Source of the DNA: GCA-003244245 sp036378735
GTDB lineage: Bacteria > Actinomycetota > Actinomycetes > Mycobacteriales > Pseudonocardiaceae
Length of the DNA: 20,788 bases
Assembly (NCBI GenBank): GCA_036378735.1
Contig: DASUVX010000163.1
Coordinates: 1-20,788 of the forward strand
Direction: 5' to 3'
In this document: positions 1 through 7,466 of the stretch, one piece after another
How positions within the stretch are numbered: position 1 is the first letter of the stretch
How the letters are laid out: every line of letters starts with the position of its first letter
The notes under the pieces: generated by a model
What the model saw: the letters and a program-made list of their open reading frames with translations, nothing else
What the model was told of the DNA's origin: nothing
The model's database searches: none
Translations under genes and position numbers: made by a program

Positions 1-961
1 CCGACAGCTCCGCGGCCGCGGTGGTATGGCCTTGCTCAAGCTCAGCCACCTCGGCATTCAGCCGCTTCTCGGTCGCCTCGGCGTCGTCGGCCACGGTCCG
101 CAGCCGGCCGCGACGCTGCACCGCCGAGCGAGCGGCGGTGACGGAGACGGCCGCTCGGTCGACGGCAACGTGCAGTACCCGACGGGCATAGTGCCGGTAT
201 GTCTCCAGGACGCTGCCCAACGCCCGGTCGGTCTGCTCCAGGGCGACCACATTGCGCCGGTGGTCCTCGAGATCCTCCAGCGGCTGAGCCGCATCGGCCA
301 CGGCCTCCTCGGGCACCGGTGGCAGCGCCTCCCGCAGACGGCGGGGCAGGTCAGCATCGATCCGGTCACCAACGCGCGGATTGCGGATTTGATGCAGCAG
401 CGCGAAGTAGCCGGCCGGGTCGGCGCCGCCGAAGAAGCGTCGCGCCACCTCGGCGCGATAGTCCGCCGGCGTGGTGAAGACCGCCTCCGCGCCCAGCTCG
501 GCGCGCAGCGCGTCGACCGCGAGCGGCACCCGGTGGACCGTCAGCGGGAAATCGATTCGGGCCCGGCGCGGTGTCGAGAACCACCAGGTGGTGGCGCGGT
601 CGGTGCTGCGGTTGGCGCGGATCCCGCAGCCGACCGTGTGGTGACGGACCCCGCCGGGTGCGTCCTCGTCGGGCCGCGAGAACTCGATCCACAGGTAGCC
701 GGTGCGCTGGGTCTCGTCGTTGTCGGCGAGCATCCAGGACTTGAGCACGCCGGTCTGCTCGCCTGCGGCGTCGATCCGGCGAGTGTCGGCCTCCAGCAGG
801 AAGGGAAGCAGCATGTTCATCGCGGTGGACTTGCCCGAGCCGTTGACCCCGCGAAGCAGCAGCCGTCCACCAGCGAAGTGCAGCGTCTCGTCCTCGTACT
901 GGTAAACGTTGAGGATTCCCGCACGCGAAGGGCGCCAGCGCGCAGGTTCGGGTGAGGTCAT
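1..961 (-). CDS. TIGR02680-type SMC/SbcC-like ATPase (JetC-like), N-terminal part, runs off the window
   Basis: The minus frame is open from an ATG at 961 to the window edge (320 codons). A clear ribosome site, AGGAGG, lies 5 nt before the ATG. Residues 38-45 read GVNGSGKS, a Walker A P-loop, preceded by a short N-terminal strand region and followed by MNMLLPFLLEAD. This layout matches TIGR02680 proteins, very large ATPases with a long coiled coil. From about residue 240 the sequence becomes charged and helical, as expected where the coiled coil begins. The family normally sits in a four-gene cassette with DUF2397, DUF2398 and DUF2399 proteins, a Wadjet (Jet) anti-plasmid arrangement; the family and Wadjet-type assignment is from memory. 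The two genes usually found upstream are absent here: fragments of other genes precede the start. Downstream partners would lie outside the window. The start overlaps the stop of the upstream fragment as ATGA. Confidence 0.85.
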   Translation of the reverse strand, partial: MTSPEPARWRPSRAGILNVYQYEDETLHFAGGRLLLRGVNGSGKSTAMNMLLPFLLEADTRRIDAAGEQTGVLKSWMLADNDETQRTGYLWIEFSRPDEDAPGGVRHHTVGCGIRANRSTDRATTWWFSTPRRARIDFPLTVHRVPLAVDALRAELGAEAVFTTPADYRAEVARRFFGGADPAGYFALLHQIRNPRVGDRIDADLPRRLREALPPVPEEAVADAAQPLEDLEDHRRNVVALEQTDRALGSVLETYRHYARRVLHVAVDRAAVSVTAARSAVQRRGRLRTVADDAEATEKRLNAEVAELEQGHTTAAAELS

Positions 962-1266
962 CGGGCCCTCCTCGGTTGTGCCGTACAGGAGGGTGTCACA
1001 GGGCACCGACAGAACCCCGCGAGAGCCCGGGTGAGCCTCCACATCACCGTTCGGGTGAGGTTGGTGAGGTCGGTTTCATAGGCGCGGGCGGCGGCGCGGA
1101 ATTTGGAGGGTGTGGGTGGGCCGTGGAGTTCGGCGAGACCGGTGCGCAGGAGCCGGTTGTAGGCGTGGGTGAGGAATAGGGCGTTGCGCAGGCCATGGTT
1201 GGTGAGTTGATATCGGTGGGTGTGGGGGATGCGTTCGAAGAGTACGTGGGTGCGCAGCCGTCGCGA
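958..1266 (-). pseudogene. Winged-helix-like C-terminal fragment
   Basis: The minus frame from 1266 to the TGA at 960-958 is open for 102 codons but has no start of its own. It contains LFERIPHTHRYQLTNHGLRN, then a helical stretch LFLTHAYNRLLRTGLAEL. The pattern (THRYQLT-GL) resembles the wing and last helix of a winged-helix DNA-binding domain seen at the end of several actinobacterial accessory proteins. The last 30 residues look non-homologous and hold the ribosome site of the following ATPase gene. It is probably a truncated gene end joined to foreign sequence near 1266. I cannot name the parent family. Confidence 0.4.
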
Positions 1267-1438
1267 CGGGATCCGGACCGAAGGGCACGGCTGCCATGGC
1301 CGCCGGCAGGTGCTCGGCCTCCACCATGTGCGAGCCTGCCAGGCGGGCTTCGACCTCTGCCTGCTTGATGAGCGCTCGCATCTTGCGGAATAGCTCCAAC
1401 TCGCGGCTGAAGCTTGTCAAAGGTGGCTTGTCAAACAT
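1267..1438 (-). pseudogene. Clp N-terminal-domain-like gene fragment
   Basis: An ATG at 1438 with GGGGAG three bases upstream opens a frame of about 56 sensible residues. These include ALIKQAEVEARLAG and HMVEAEHL, which resemble one repeat of a Clp N-terminal domain (usual pattern ...A...A...G...I..EHLL). After about residue 58 the frame turns into Pro/His/Arg-rich sequence typical of an out-of-frame read. At the same point a different frame carries the winged-helix-like fragment. I read this as a 5' gene fragment broken by a deletion or recombination near 1266. It is divergent from the toxin-antitoxin operon, with 52 bp between the starts. Confidence 0.4.
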
Positions 1439-1490
1439 GGGCTCCCCATCCCAGTGAGAACTGCGATGGGAATGGAGGTGTGATTACAGT

Positions 1491-1775
1491 ATGACCCCAC
1501 GCAAGGAGCGGCTCACGGTGACGGTCGATCCCCACTTGATCGCCGCAGGCGCCGCGGCGGTCGAAGCCGGACGTGCGGACTCGCTGAGCGCCTGGGTAAA
1601 CCAGGCGCTTGTCGAGCACGCGGAACGCGACCGGAAGCTAGCAGCCCTGGACGATGCCATCGCCGCCTACGAGGCACGCGCTGGCTCGATCACCGATGAG
1701 GAGCTGCAGGAGCAGCAGCGGGCCGACCGGACAGCCGCAGTGGTGATGCGCGGCCGGGGCGCCGCGTGCGGCTGA
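1491..1775 (+). CDS. Ribbon-helix-helix type antitoxin of a PIN toxin pair
   Basis: This 94-residue protein begins with a basic strand (RLTVTVDPHLI) followed by two predicted helices, one containing RADSLSAWVNQALVEH. That is the typical layout of small RHH/VapB-like antitoxins paired with PIN toxins. The N-terminus would bind the operator DNA as a dimer. The charged tail (LAALDDAIAAYEARAG, ITDEELQEQQ) would wrap the toxin. It overlaps the toxin start by 10 nt, so the two are translationally coupled. Such operons are normally autorepressed by the antitoxin-toxin complex; the candidate control region is the 52-bp gap upstream. The family call rests on pattern and gene pairing. Confidence 0.8.
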   Translation: MTPRKERLTVTVDPHLIAAGAAAVEAGRADSLSAWVNQALVEHAERDRKLAALDDAIAAYEARAGSITDEELQEQQRADRTAAVVMRGRGAACG

Positions 1776-2146
1776 TCCTCGACGCCGGGGCGTTCATCGC
1801 GCTGGGGCGGGACGACCGCGCGATGTGGCGGCGACTCAAGACCGCACGGCTAGCGGGACAGTTGCCGGTGACCCACGGCGGCGTGGTCGGCCAGGTCTGG
1901 CGGGCCGGCGGGCCCCGGCAAGCGCTGCTGGCGAGGGCGCTGGAGGGCATCGACATCCGTGCGTTGGACGAGCAGCTTGGGCGCCGCTCGGGCCCGCTGA
2001 TCAGTCGTACCGGCACCTCGGACGTCATCGACGCAGCGCTCGTCCTGCTTGCCGAGGATACCGACCACATCGCTACCTCTGACCTCCCGGATCTCCGCGC
2101 GCTGGCCGAGGCCGCCGACCGGCACGTGGAACTCATTCAGGTGTGA
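1766..2146 (+). CDS. PIN-domain ribonuclease toxin (VapC-like)
   Basis: This 126-residue protein starts at a GTG inside the antitoxin gene. It has the PIN-domain features: the N-terminal strand RLILDAGAFIAL with Asp6, the central TSDVIDAALVLLA with Asp86 and Asp89, and the C-terminal TSDLPDLRAL with Asp106. These acidic residues coordinate Mg2+ or Mn2+ in PIN nucleases, which cleave RNA (often tRNA or rRNA). At the place of the usual second acidic residue (EVWR-like) there is Gln43 in VGQVWR; a similar Gln occurs in related toxins as I recall them, so it does not by itself mean inactivity. Length is normal for the family. It forms an operon with the overlapping antitoxin. Confidence 0.82.
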   Translation: MRLILDAGAFIALGRDDRAMWRRLKTARLAGQLPVTHGGVVGQVWRAGGPRQALLARALEGIDIRALDEQLGRRSGPLISRTGTSDVIDAALVLLAEDTDHIATSDLPDLRALAEAADRHVELIQV

Positions 2147-2151
2147 CGCCT

Positions 2152-2570
2152 CCCTACCTCCGCCCCGGCGGCATCGTTGCTTTGGAAGACCCAGACTGGG
2201 GATCCTGGCACTTCAACCCCGGCGAAGGCATGCCAGAAGCTCATTGCACTCATCTGCGAGGCGTTTGCACGCTGGGGCGACGCCGAGGCCGGGCGAAAGC
2301 ATTGTGAGCTCCTTCGCAGCTGTGGCATCGAGGGCAACGTGCGAGCCGAGGTCCTGGCGCTTCCGCCGGGACATCCCTATCTGCGGTTGCCACTGCACTT
2401 CAGCATCGGTTTGGAACCGCGGCTGCGGTCGTTCGTGGACACCGAGGAGTTGAACCAAGTCAACCCAGCAGGCCGAGAACGAGCTTCAGGAACCCGGGCG
2501 CTGGGGCACCACGTTCACGGTGATCCAGTCCTGGGGCCGGCGGACTGGGTCCGTGCCTGGGCTCACCTAG
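2152..2570 (+). pseudogene. SAM-dependent methyltransferase, C-terminal half, two frameshifts
   Basis: Three frames must be joined to read the protein. The first (from 2152) gives YLRPGGIVALEDPDWGSW, the strand after the SAM site in class I methyltransferases. Near 2220 the homology moves to a second frame, with KLIALICEAFARWG and LPPGHPYLRLPLHF. Near 2465 it moves again, giving AENELQEPGRWGTTFTVIQS and ending at a TAG at 2568. The SAM-binding N-terminal half is missing; the toxin gene ends just upstream. The protein cannot be made. Methyltransferases of this type are often found beside LuxR-type regulators and FAD oxidoreductases like those that follow, so this may be a lost member of the same cluster (inference). 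Confidence 0.75.
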
Positions 2571-2579
2571 CCCAGCCGG

Positions 2580-2615
2580 GTATCAGCCCGATACTTCCGC
2601 ATCTCTCTATCCGCA
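2580..2615 (+). promoter_or_regulatory. Shared operator/promoter block, copy 1 (before the LuxR-type regulator)
   Basis: The block begins with the inverted repeat GTATC-N5-GATAC (2580-2594), continues TTCC and ends with ATCTCTCTATCCGCA. The same 36-nt block lies at 4355-4390 before the FAD oxidoreductase, with 4 mismatches. It stands 69 nt upstream of the original regulator start at 2685. A short palindrome in front of both the regulator and its neighbour suggests a binding site for that regulator. The -10 and -35 elements are not obvious. Confidence 0.6.
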
Positions 2616-2684
2616 CCAGGTTACGGCTGGCCAGGCGGTGTACCCGCGCCCAACCGGCCGCGTGCACGGCACCAGGAGACGGAC

Positions 2685-2834
2685 ATGACTGGGCAACTCC
2701 ATGTGACGGCTGAACCGCGGCATCATCAGCCAGCGAGCTCGCCACTGAGAGAACAAGGCGTGCCGGCCCAGCGTGTAGGTCACACCACGGTTGCTGACGG
2801 CGAGTCCGGTGCGGCGCTGGAAGGCCTGGCCTAG
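2685..2834 (+). pseudogene. Original 5' end of the LuxR-type regulator gene, ending at an in-frame TAG
   Basis: An ATG at 2685 has CAGGAG 8 nt upstream. It opens a 49-codon frame that ends at a TAG at 2832-2834. The frame is the same as that of the 476-aa LuxR-type ORF downstream. Sequence similarity to TPR-containing LuxR regulators appears to cross the stop: EGLA before it, ALYLQQEYSQAATHYERAY after it, as in the usual ALEGL.WAL...A...ERAY segment. A single base change (TGG or CAG to TAG) would explain it. The sequence before residue 35 is less family-like and may also be altered. The ribosome site and start resemble those of the FAD oxidoreductase gene at 4425. Confidence 0.6.
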
Positions 2835-2918
2835 GCACTGTATCTGCAGCAGGAATATTCCCAAGCCGCTACTCATTACGAGCGTGCCTACGGCGCATAC
2901 CGGCGGGAAAGCGAGAAC

Positions 2919-4349
2919 ATGGCCGCTGGTCGCGCGGCACGGACGGTCGCCTGGATCAGCGGCAATGTCCTGGGCGATTGGGCCGTCCAGAGCGGGTGGT
3001 TGGCGCGAGCCCGCACCATTCTCAGCGAAGCCGGCGAGGATCGGCCCGAGCGTGGCTGGGTGATCCTCATCGATTCCTACTCGGAACCGGACGCGCTGGT
3101 GCGTGAGGGTCTACTCCGGGAGGCGAACGCCATCGGTCGCCGTTGTGGCGATCCCGACATCGAGTTCGAGGCGTTGGGGCATCTCGGCGGTCTGTTCATC
3201 ATGACCGATCGGGTAGCGGAGGGGCTTGTCCTGATCGACGAAGCCCTGGCGGCGGTCTGCGCTGGCGAGATGGTCGAGACCGCCACCGTGGAGTCGATCT
3301 TCTGCCTGCTCTTCTGGGCGTGCGAGCTGGTCGACGTTCCACGGGCGGACCAATGGATCCGCGCCGCTTCCGAGCTCGTGCAGGGCAGCAATGTCGTCGC
3401 CGCGTTCTGCCGCGCCCACTACGGCGGCATCCTCACCGCGGCCGGACGTTGGGAGGAGGCAGAAGTTCAGCTTGTCGAGTCCATCCGGCAGTTCGATCAG
3501 GGCATGTCAGAGCGGCGTTCCGTGGCGCTGATTCGCCTGGCGGACCTGCGCGTGCGGCAGGGGCGGCTGGAGGAAGTCGCTCAGCTCCTGGAAGGTCTCG
3601 ACACCCACCCGGACGCGGTCCGCGCCCTCGCCGCCCTGCACCTGGCTCGGGGGGAGACGGCGCTCGCCCGGGATCTCCTGGAGCGGTGCACCGCAGGCTC
3701 GGACGACGTTCCCGCCGTCGGTGAAACGACCACGGTGGGTCCGCTGCTCTCGTTGCTCGTCGACGTCTATCTCGACGAGGGCAACCTCGACGGCGCTGAC
3801 CGCGCTGCGCAACGCCTGGGCCGTATCGCGGAGGCGCAGCGCGGGCCGTACCTCCGGGCAGCCGCCGCGCTGGCCAGGGGACGAGTGTGCGTGGCCAGCG
3901 AGCAGGGTGACGCACGCAGCTGCCTGCACTCGGCGCTGGAAGGCTTCACTCGGGCCCAGTTGCCCATGGAGCTGGCGACCACCCGTCTGGAGATGGCGCG
4001 AGCGCTTTCGGCGCACTCCCCCGAGATCGCCATCGCCGCAGCGAAGGAGGCGCTGGAGGACTTCGAGCGCCTCAAGGCCGCTCGGCACGCCGACGCCGCC
4101 GGCGCGTTGCTTCGTTCGCTCGGCGCGCCCATCCGGACCGGCCCCAAGGGCCTTGGCGCGCTGACGAAGCGGGAGACCGAGGTCCTCCAGCTGCTCGGCG
4201 CCGGGTTGTCCAATCCCGAGATCGGCGACCGGCTGTTCATCACGCGCAAGACCGTCGAGCACCACGTGGGCAACGTGCTGTCCAAGCTCGGCCTGCGCAA
4301 CCGGGCCGAGGCAGCCGCCTATGCGACCAGGCAGAAGCCCAGCCTGTGA
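2919..4349 (+). CDS. LuxR-family transcriptional regulator with TPR region (5'-truncated by an amber codon)
   Basis: From the first ATG after the amber codon the ORF encodes 476 residues. Most of it is helical TPR-like repeats (for example DPDIEFEALGHLGGLF and LERCTAGSDDVPAVG between helices). The last 65 residues form a LuxR/GerE helix-turn-helix: LTKRETEVLQLLGAGLSNPE, then a recognition helix around TRKTVEHHVGNVLSKL. The domain binds DNA; the TPR part would sense or dimerise. There is no N-terminal ATPase, unlike the large LAL regulators. The ATG at 2919 has only a weak GGGAAAG ribosome site, and similarity starts about 29 codons before it, so the present product is either N-terminally truncated or not made. 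The oxidoreductase gene follows 75 nt downstream and shares the putative operator. Confidence 0.75.
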   Translation: MAAGRAARTVAWISGNVLGDWAVQSGWLARARTILSEAGEDRPERGWVILIDSYSEPDALVREGLLREANAIGRRCGDPDIEFEALGHLGGLFIMTDRVAEGLVLIDEALAAVCAGEMVETATVESIFCLLFWACELVDVPRADQWIRAASELVQGSNVVAAFCRAHYGGILTAAGRWEEAEVQLVESIRQFDQGMSERRSVALIRLADLRVRQGRLEEVAQLLEGLDTHPDAVRALAALHLARGETALARDLLERCTAGSDDVPAVGETTTVGPLLSLLVDVYLDEGNLDGADRAAQRLGRIAEAQRGPYLRAAAALARGRVCVASEQGDARSCLHSALEGFTRAQLPMELATTRLEMARALSAHSPEIAIAAAKEALEDFERLKAARHADAAGALLRSLGAPIRTGPKGLGALTKRETEVLQLLGAGLSNPEIGDRLFITRKTVEHHVGNVLSKLGLRNRAEAAAYATRQKPSL

Positions 4350-4354
4350 ATGAG

Positions 4355-4390
4355 GTATCTCCCCGATACTTCCCTATCTCTCTATCCGCA
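4355..4390 (+). promoter_or_regulatory. Shared operator/promoter block, copy 2 (before the FAD oxidoreductase)
   Basis: This is the second copy of the 36-nt block, with the palindrome GTATC-N5-GATAC at 4355-4369. It starts 6 nt after the regulator's stop and ends 34 nt before the oxidoreductase ATG at 4425. Only four positions differ from copy 1: two in the palindrome spacer and two just after TTCC. Conservation of both arms while the spacer varies is what a protein-binding site would show. Confidence 0.6.
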
Positions 4391-4424
4391 TCCTGGCAGT
4401 CATCTCGACGGGCAGGAGCCGGAC

Positions 4425-5648
4425 ATGACCGAGAACCGTTATGACACCATCGTGGTGGGGGCGCGCTGCGCGGGGTCGCCGACGGCGATGCTACTGGCCA
4501 GGGCGGGCTACCGGGTCCTGGTCGTCGATCGGGCGACATTTCCCAGCGACACGATCTCCACGCACCTCATCCATCCGCCGGGCGTGGCGGCGCTGCAAAG
4601 ATGGGGTCTGCTCGACCAGGTCACGGCGACGGGCTGCCTACCGATCCATACCTACTGCTTCGACTTCGGCCCGTTCACGATCTCCGGGAGGCCAGGGACC
4701 GAGGACGCTCCGGTGGCGTACGGTCCTCGGCGGACAGTGCTGGACCAGTTGCTGGTGGATGCGGCGGCCGAGGCGGGAGCCGAGGTGCGGGAAGGCTTCA
4801 CCGTCTCCGACGTCATCGTCGAGGATGGCCGCGTGACCGGGGTTCGCGGGCACGAGCGCCATGGCCCGACCGTCACCGAGCACGCTCGCGTGGTCGTCGG
4901 GGCCGACGGCGTCCATTCCCGCGTCGCGCAGGCCGTGCGGCCTGACCAGTACCACGATAAGCCGCGACTGGCGTGCGGTTACTACGCCTACTACAGCGGA
5001 CTGCCGGTGGATGGGCGCTTCGAGGCCTACATCCGCCCAGACCGCGCATTCGGGGGGTGGTCCACGAACGACGACCTGACGCTGGTTGTCGGCAGCTGGC
5101 CGTTCGCGGAGTTCGAGGCCAACAAGAAGGACATCGAAGGCAACTTCCTCAAGATGCTCGAACTGGCACCGCCGTTTGCCGAACGGGTCCGGGCCGCCCG
5201 CCGCGAGACCCGGTTTGCCGGCACCGCCGTGCCGGCGTTCTTCCGCAAGCCTTTCGGTCCCGGCTGGGCGCTGGTGGGAGATGCCGGCTACAACAAGGAC
5301 CCGATCACGGCCCAGGGAATCACCGACGCGTTCCGGGACGCCGAACTGTGCGCCACGGCGCTGCACGAGGCGTTCTCCGGGGTGTGCTCCTTCGAGGTCG
5401 CGATGGCGCGCTACCAATCCACCCGTGACCACCACGTCCTGCCGATGTATGAGTTCACCACCCAGTTCGCGACGCTGGAGCCCCCACCTCCCGATCTTGC
5501 GCAGCTGCTGGCGGCGGTGCACGGCAACCCCGAGGCGATGAACGGCTTCGTGCGGGTCGCCGCCGGCGTGACGTCCCCGGCCGAGTTCTTCTCCGACGAC
5601 AACGTTGAGCAAATCTTCGCCGCGGCCGCGCAGCGGCAAGCGAGCTGA
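4425..5648 (+). CDS. FAD-dependent oxidoreductase (PHBH/geranylgeranyl-reductase-like fold)
   Basis: The ATG at 4425 is chosen because CAGGAG lies 7 nt upstream; the frame is also open from 4350, but that stretch contains the operator block. The 407-residue protein has the three hallmarks of class A flavoprotein monooxygenase-like enzymes. They are an N-terminal Rossmann loop IVVGARCAGSPTAMLLA (residues 9-25) followed by the acidic strand end VLVVDR, the GADGVHS motif (159-165), and the second FAD motif GDAGYNKDPITAQG (from 285). It would bind FAD and use NAD(P)H to oxidise or reduce a small organic substrate in the cytosol; the substrate cannot be read from the sequence. Context suggests control by the LuxR-type regulator just upstream. 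The length is normal and I see no damage. Confidence 0.85.
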   Translation: MTENRYDTIVVGARCAGSPTAMLLARAGYRVLVVDRATFPSDTISTHLIHPPGVAALQRWGLLDQVTATGCLPIHTYCFDFGPFTISGRPGTEDAPVAYGPRRTVLDQLLVDAAAEAGAEVREGFTVSDVIVEDGRVTGVRGHERHGPTVTEHARVVVGADGVHSRVAQAVRPDQYHDKPRLACGYYAYYSGLPVDGRFEAYIRPDRAFGGWSTNDDLTLVVGSWPFAEFEANKKDIEGNFLKMLELAPPFAERVRAARRETRFAGTAVPAFFRKPFGPGWALVGDAGYNKDPITAQGITDAFRDAELCATALHEAFSGVCSFEVAMARYQSTRDHHVLPMYEFTTQFATLEPPPPDLAQLLAAVHGNPEAMNGFVRVAAGVTSPAEFFSDDNVEQIFAAAAQRQAS

Positions 5649-5692
5649 TCGTCCGTTCGGTTTCGGAATGGTGGGCTTAGACGGGAGCAGCG

Positions 5693-7363
5693 ATGCTGGT
5701 ACGAACAGTGATCCATTATGTGGTTTCGGCATTGGCCGTGATGCTGCTGGCCGGGTCCGCTTGTGCCAGTGGGCCCGCACCGCCCGCCTCCGGCACGCCG
5801 GCACCGCTGTTCCATCACCTGGGCGACCACAGACACCCGATCACGACTACCTCCACCGACGCGCAGCGGTACTTCAACCAGGGTTTGACGCTGGGGTTTG
5901 CCTTCAATCACGCCGAGGCCGAGCGCTCGTTCCGGTACGCGGCGAGGCTCGATCCGCAGTGCGCGATGTGCTGGTGGGCCGTTGCCTTCGTGCTCGGCCC
6001 CAACGTCAACGCGACGATGGAGGCAGCGGCCGTGGCACCGGCGTGGGAGGCGATGCAGAAGGCGCAGGCACTGGCCCCCGACGCCACCCCGCGCGAGCAG
6101 GCTTACATCGCCGCGCTCGCACAGCGCTATGCCAAAGAGCCACCGGCCGATCGAGCCCCCCTGGACATGGCGTTCGCCAACGCGATGCGCGAGGTGGCCC
6201 GGCAATACCCCGACGACCCAGACGCCTCCGCGCTGTTCGCCGAGGCACAGATGGACCGGACACCGTGGAATTACTACGACAACAATGGCAAGCCATTGCG
6301 GCCGGAAACCACGGAGATCGTCACAACGCTGGAGTCTGTGCTCAGGCGCGATCCGCGGCACGCCTGGGCCATCCACCTGTACATTCACGCGACCGAGTCG
6401 TCGGACAACCCAGCACGCGCTGAACGTTATGCCGATACGCTGGGTTCGCTGGTGCCCGGGGCTGGCCACCTCGTGCACATGCCCGCACACACCTACATGC
6501 GCATCGGCCGCTACCACGATGCCGTGCTCGCCAACGAGCGGGCGAGCGCCGCTGACCGCTCCTACATTTCACAGTGCCGCTCACAGGGCGTCTATGCGGT
6601 GGGCTATGTGCCGCACAATCACCACTTCCTGTATTCAGCCGCGTCAATGGAGGGCAACAGCGCAAGGGCGTTGAATGGCGCTGCGGGTACTAGCGCAGTG
6701 GCGGTCCACGAGAAGGAGCACGACCCGAGCGTTGGCACCTCGGTGCAGCATTTCGCCGCGCAACCGCTGTTCGCATCCGTGCGTTTCGGCAAGTGGCAGG
6801 AGATCCTGGATACCAAGGCGCCACCCGAGGGTCTGGACTACTGCGCTGGGGTCTGGCACTACGCCCGCGGCCGCGCATTCGTCGGCACGGGCAAGCTCGA
6901 CAGTGCCGAAGCCGAGCTGGGAGCCCTGCGCCAGATTGCTGGCAAGGACGAGCTCACGAAAGGCGTGATCTTCATCAATACCGCCGCGGACGTCCTGAAT
7001 GTGGCCGTGGAAGTCCTCGCCGGGGAAATTGAGGCCAGCCGGGGTCACGCCGCGCAAGCCGTTGCCCATCTGGAAAGAGGTGTCGAGCTGGAAGACGCGA
7101 TGCGCTACAACGAACCTGCCGACTGGCTCTATCCCGTGCGGCATTCGCTCGGTGCCGTGCTGCTGACCACCGGGCAGGCACCGAAGGCGGAGGCGGTCTA
7201 CCGCGAGGATTTGCGCCGCAATCCCGAAAATGGCTGGGCCCTGTACGGATTGACGCAGGCGCTGGACGCTCAGGGCAAGCGGGCCGAATCCGCGGAGGAA
7301 AAGAAGCGCTTCGACAAGGCCTGGGCACACGCGGACATCGCCCTGGCGGCGTCGCGCATGTAA
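5693..7363 (+). CDS. Exported tetratricopeptide-repeat protein
   Basis: This 556-residue protein has GGGAG 6 nt before the ATG. Residues 1-26 form a signal peptide: Arg4, a hydrophobic core YVVSALAVMLLAG and a small-residue cleavage region (SACASG). Cys24 could be lipidated, but the -3 residue is Gly, so lipoprotein status is uncertain. Residues 58-93 form a TPR (FNQGLTLGFAFNHAEAERSF), with further helical repeats up to the C-terminus (for example GKLDSAEAELGALRQIAG and KAEAVYREDLRRNPENG). Notable are C90-x2-C93 followed by WWA, the HMPAHTYMRIGRYHDA segment and PHNHHF. I recall related proteins mostly from proteobacteria, with the same Cys and His clusters. Its role is unknown. The start is 44 nt after the oxidoreductase stop, so co-transcription is likely. 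Confidence 0.75.
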   Translation: MLVRTVIHYVVSALAVMLLAGSACASGPAPPASGTPAPLFHHLGDHRHPITTTSTDAQRYFNQGLTLGFAFNHAEAERSFRYAARLDPQCAMCWWAVAFVLGPNVNATMEAAAVAPAWEAMQKAQALAPDATPREQAYIAALAQRYAKEPPADRAPLDMAFANAMREVARQYPDDPDASALFAEAQMDRTPWNYYDNNGKPLRPETTEIVTTLESVLRRDPRHAWAIHLYIHATESSDNPARAERYADTLGSLVPGAGHLVHMPAHTYMRIGRYHDAVLANERASAADRSYISQCRSQGVYAVGYVPHNHHFLYSAASMEGNSARALNGAAGTSAVAVHEKEHDPSVGTSVQHFAAQPLFASVRFGKWQEILDTKAPPEGLDYCAGVWHYARGRAFVGTGKLDSAEAELGALRQIAGKDELTKGVIFINTAADVLNVAVEVLAGEIEASRGHAAQAVAHLERGVELEDAMRYNEPADWLYPVRHSLGAVLLTTGQAPKAEAVYREDLRRNPENGWALYGLTQALDAQGKRAESAEEKKRFDKAWAHADIALAASRM

Positions 7364-7395
7364 CGGATTGCTTGGGTAATTTCCGACGCGAGGTT

Positions 7396-7429
7396 CAGGT
7401 ATTTCACGCATGTTCACGTACCTCAGGTA
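7396..7429. promoter_or_regulatory. Repeat-rich putative control site before the hydrolase-monooxygenase pair
   Basis: In the 103-bp gap before the hydrolase there are two TTCACG boxes spaced 10 bp apart (7403 and 7413, one helical turn). They are enclosed by the inverted pair AGGTA (7397) and TACCT (7419); another AGGTA follows at 7425. The gap has no hairpin terminator. This looks like a regulator-binding region, and differs from the GTATC-N5-GATAC block. It is a pattern call only. Confidence 0.3.
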
Positions 7430-7466
7430 AGGGAGGACGGTCACCCTCGGTTTAGGAGGCATGGTC

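Noticed and set aside
26..955. Open plus-strand frame of 309 codons
   Set aside because: It is antisense to the TIGR02680-type ATPase, which has a Walker A motif and ribosome site. The plus frame has no family pattern.
3507..4265. Long minus-strand frame of 252 codons
   Set aside because: It lies fully antisense to the LuxR-type regulator, which has a clear helix-turn-helix.
4638..5804. Minus-strand frame of 388 codons
   Set aside because: It is antisense to the FAD oxidoreductase with its three FAD motifs; such long shadows are common in high-GC DNA.
5411..6517. Minus-strand frame of 368 codons
   Set aside because: It is antisense to the end of the oxidoreductase and the TPR gene, and lacks protein-like features.
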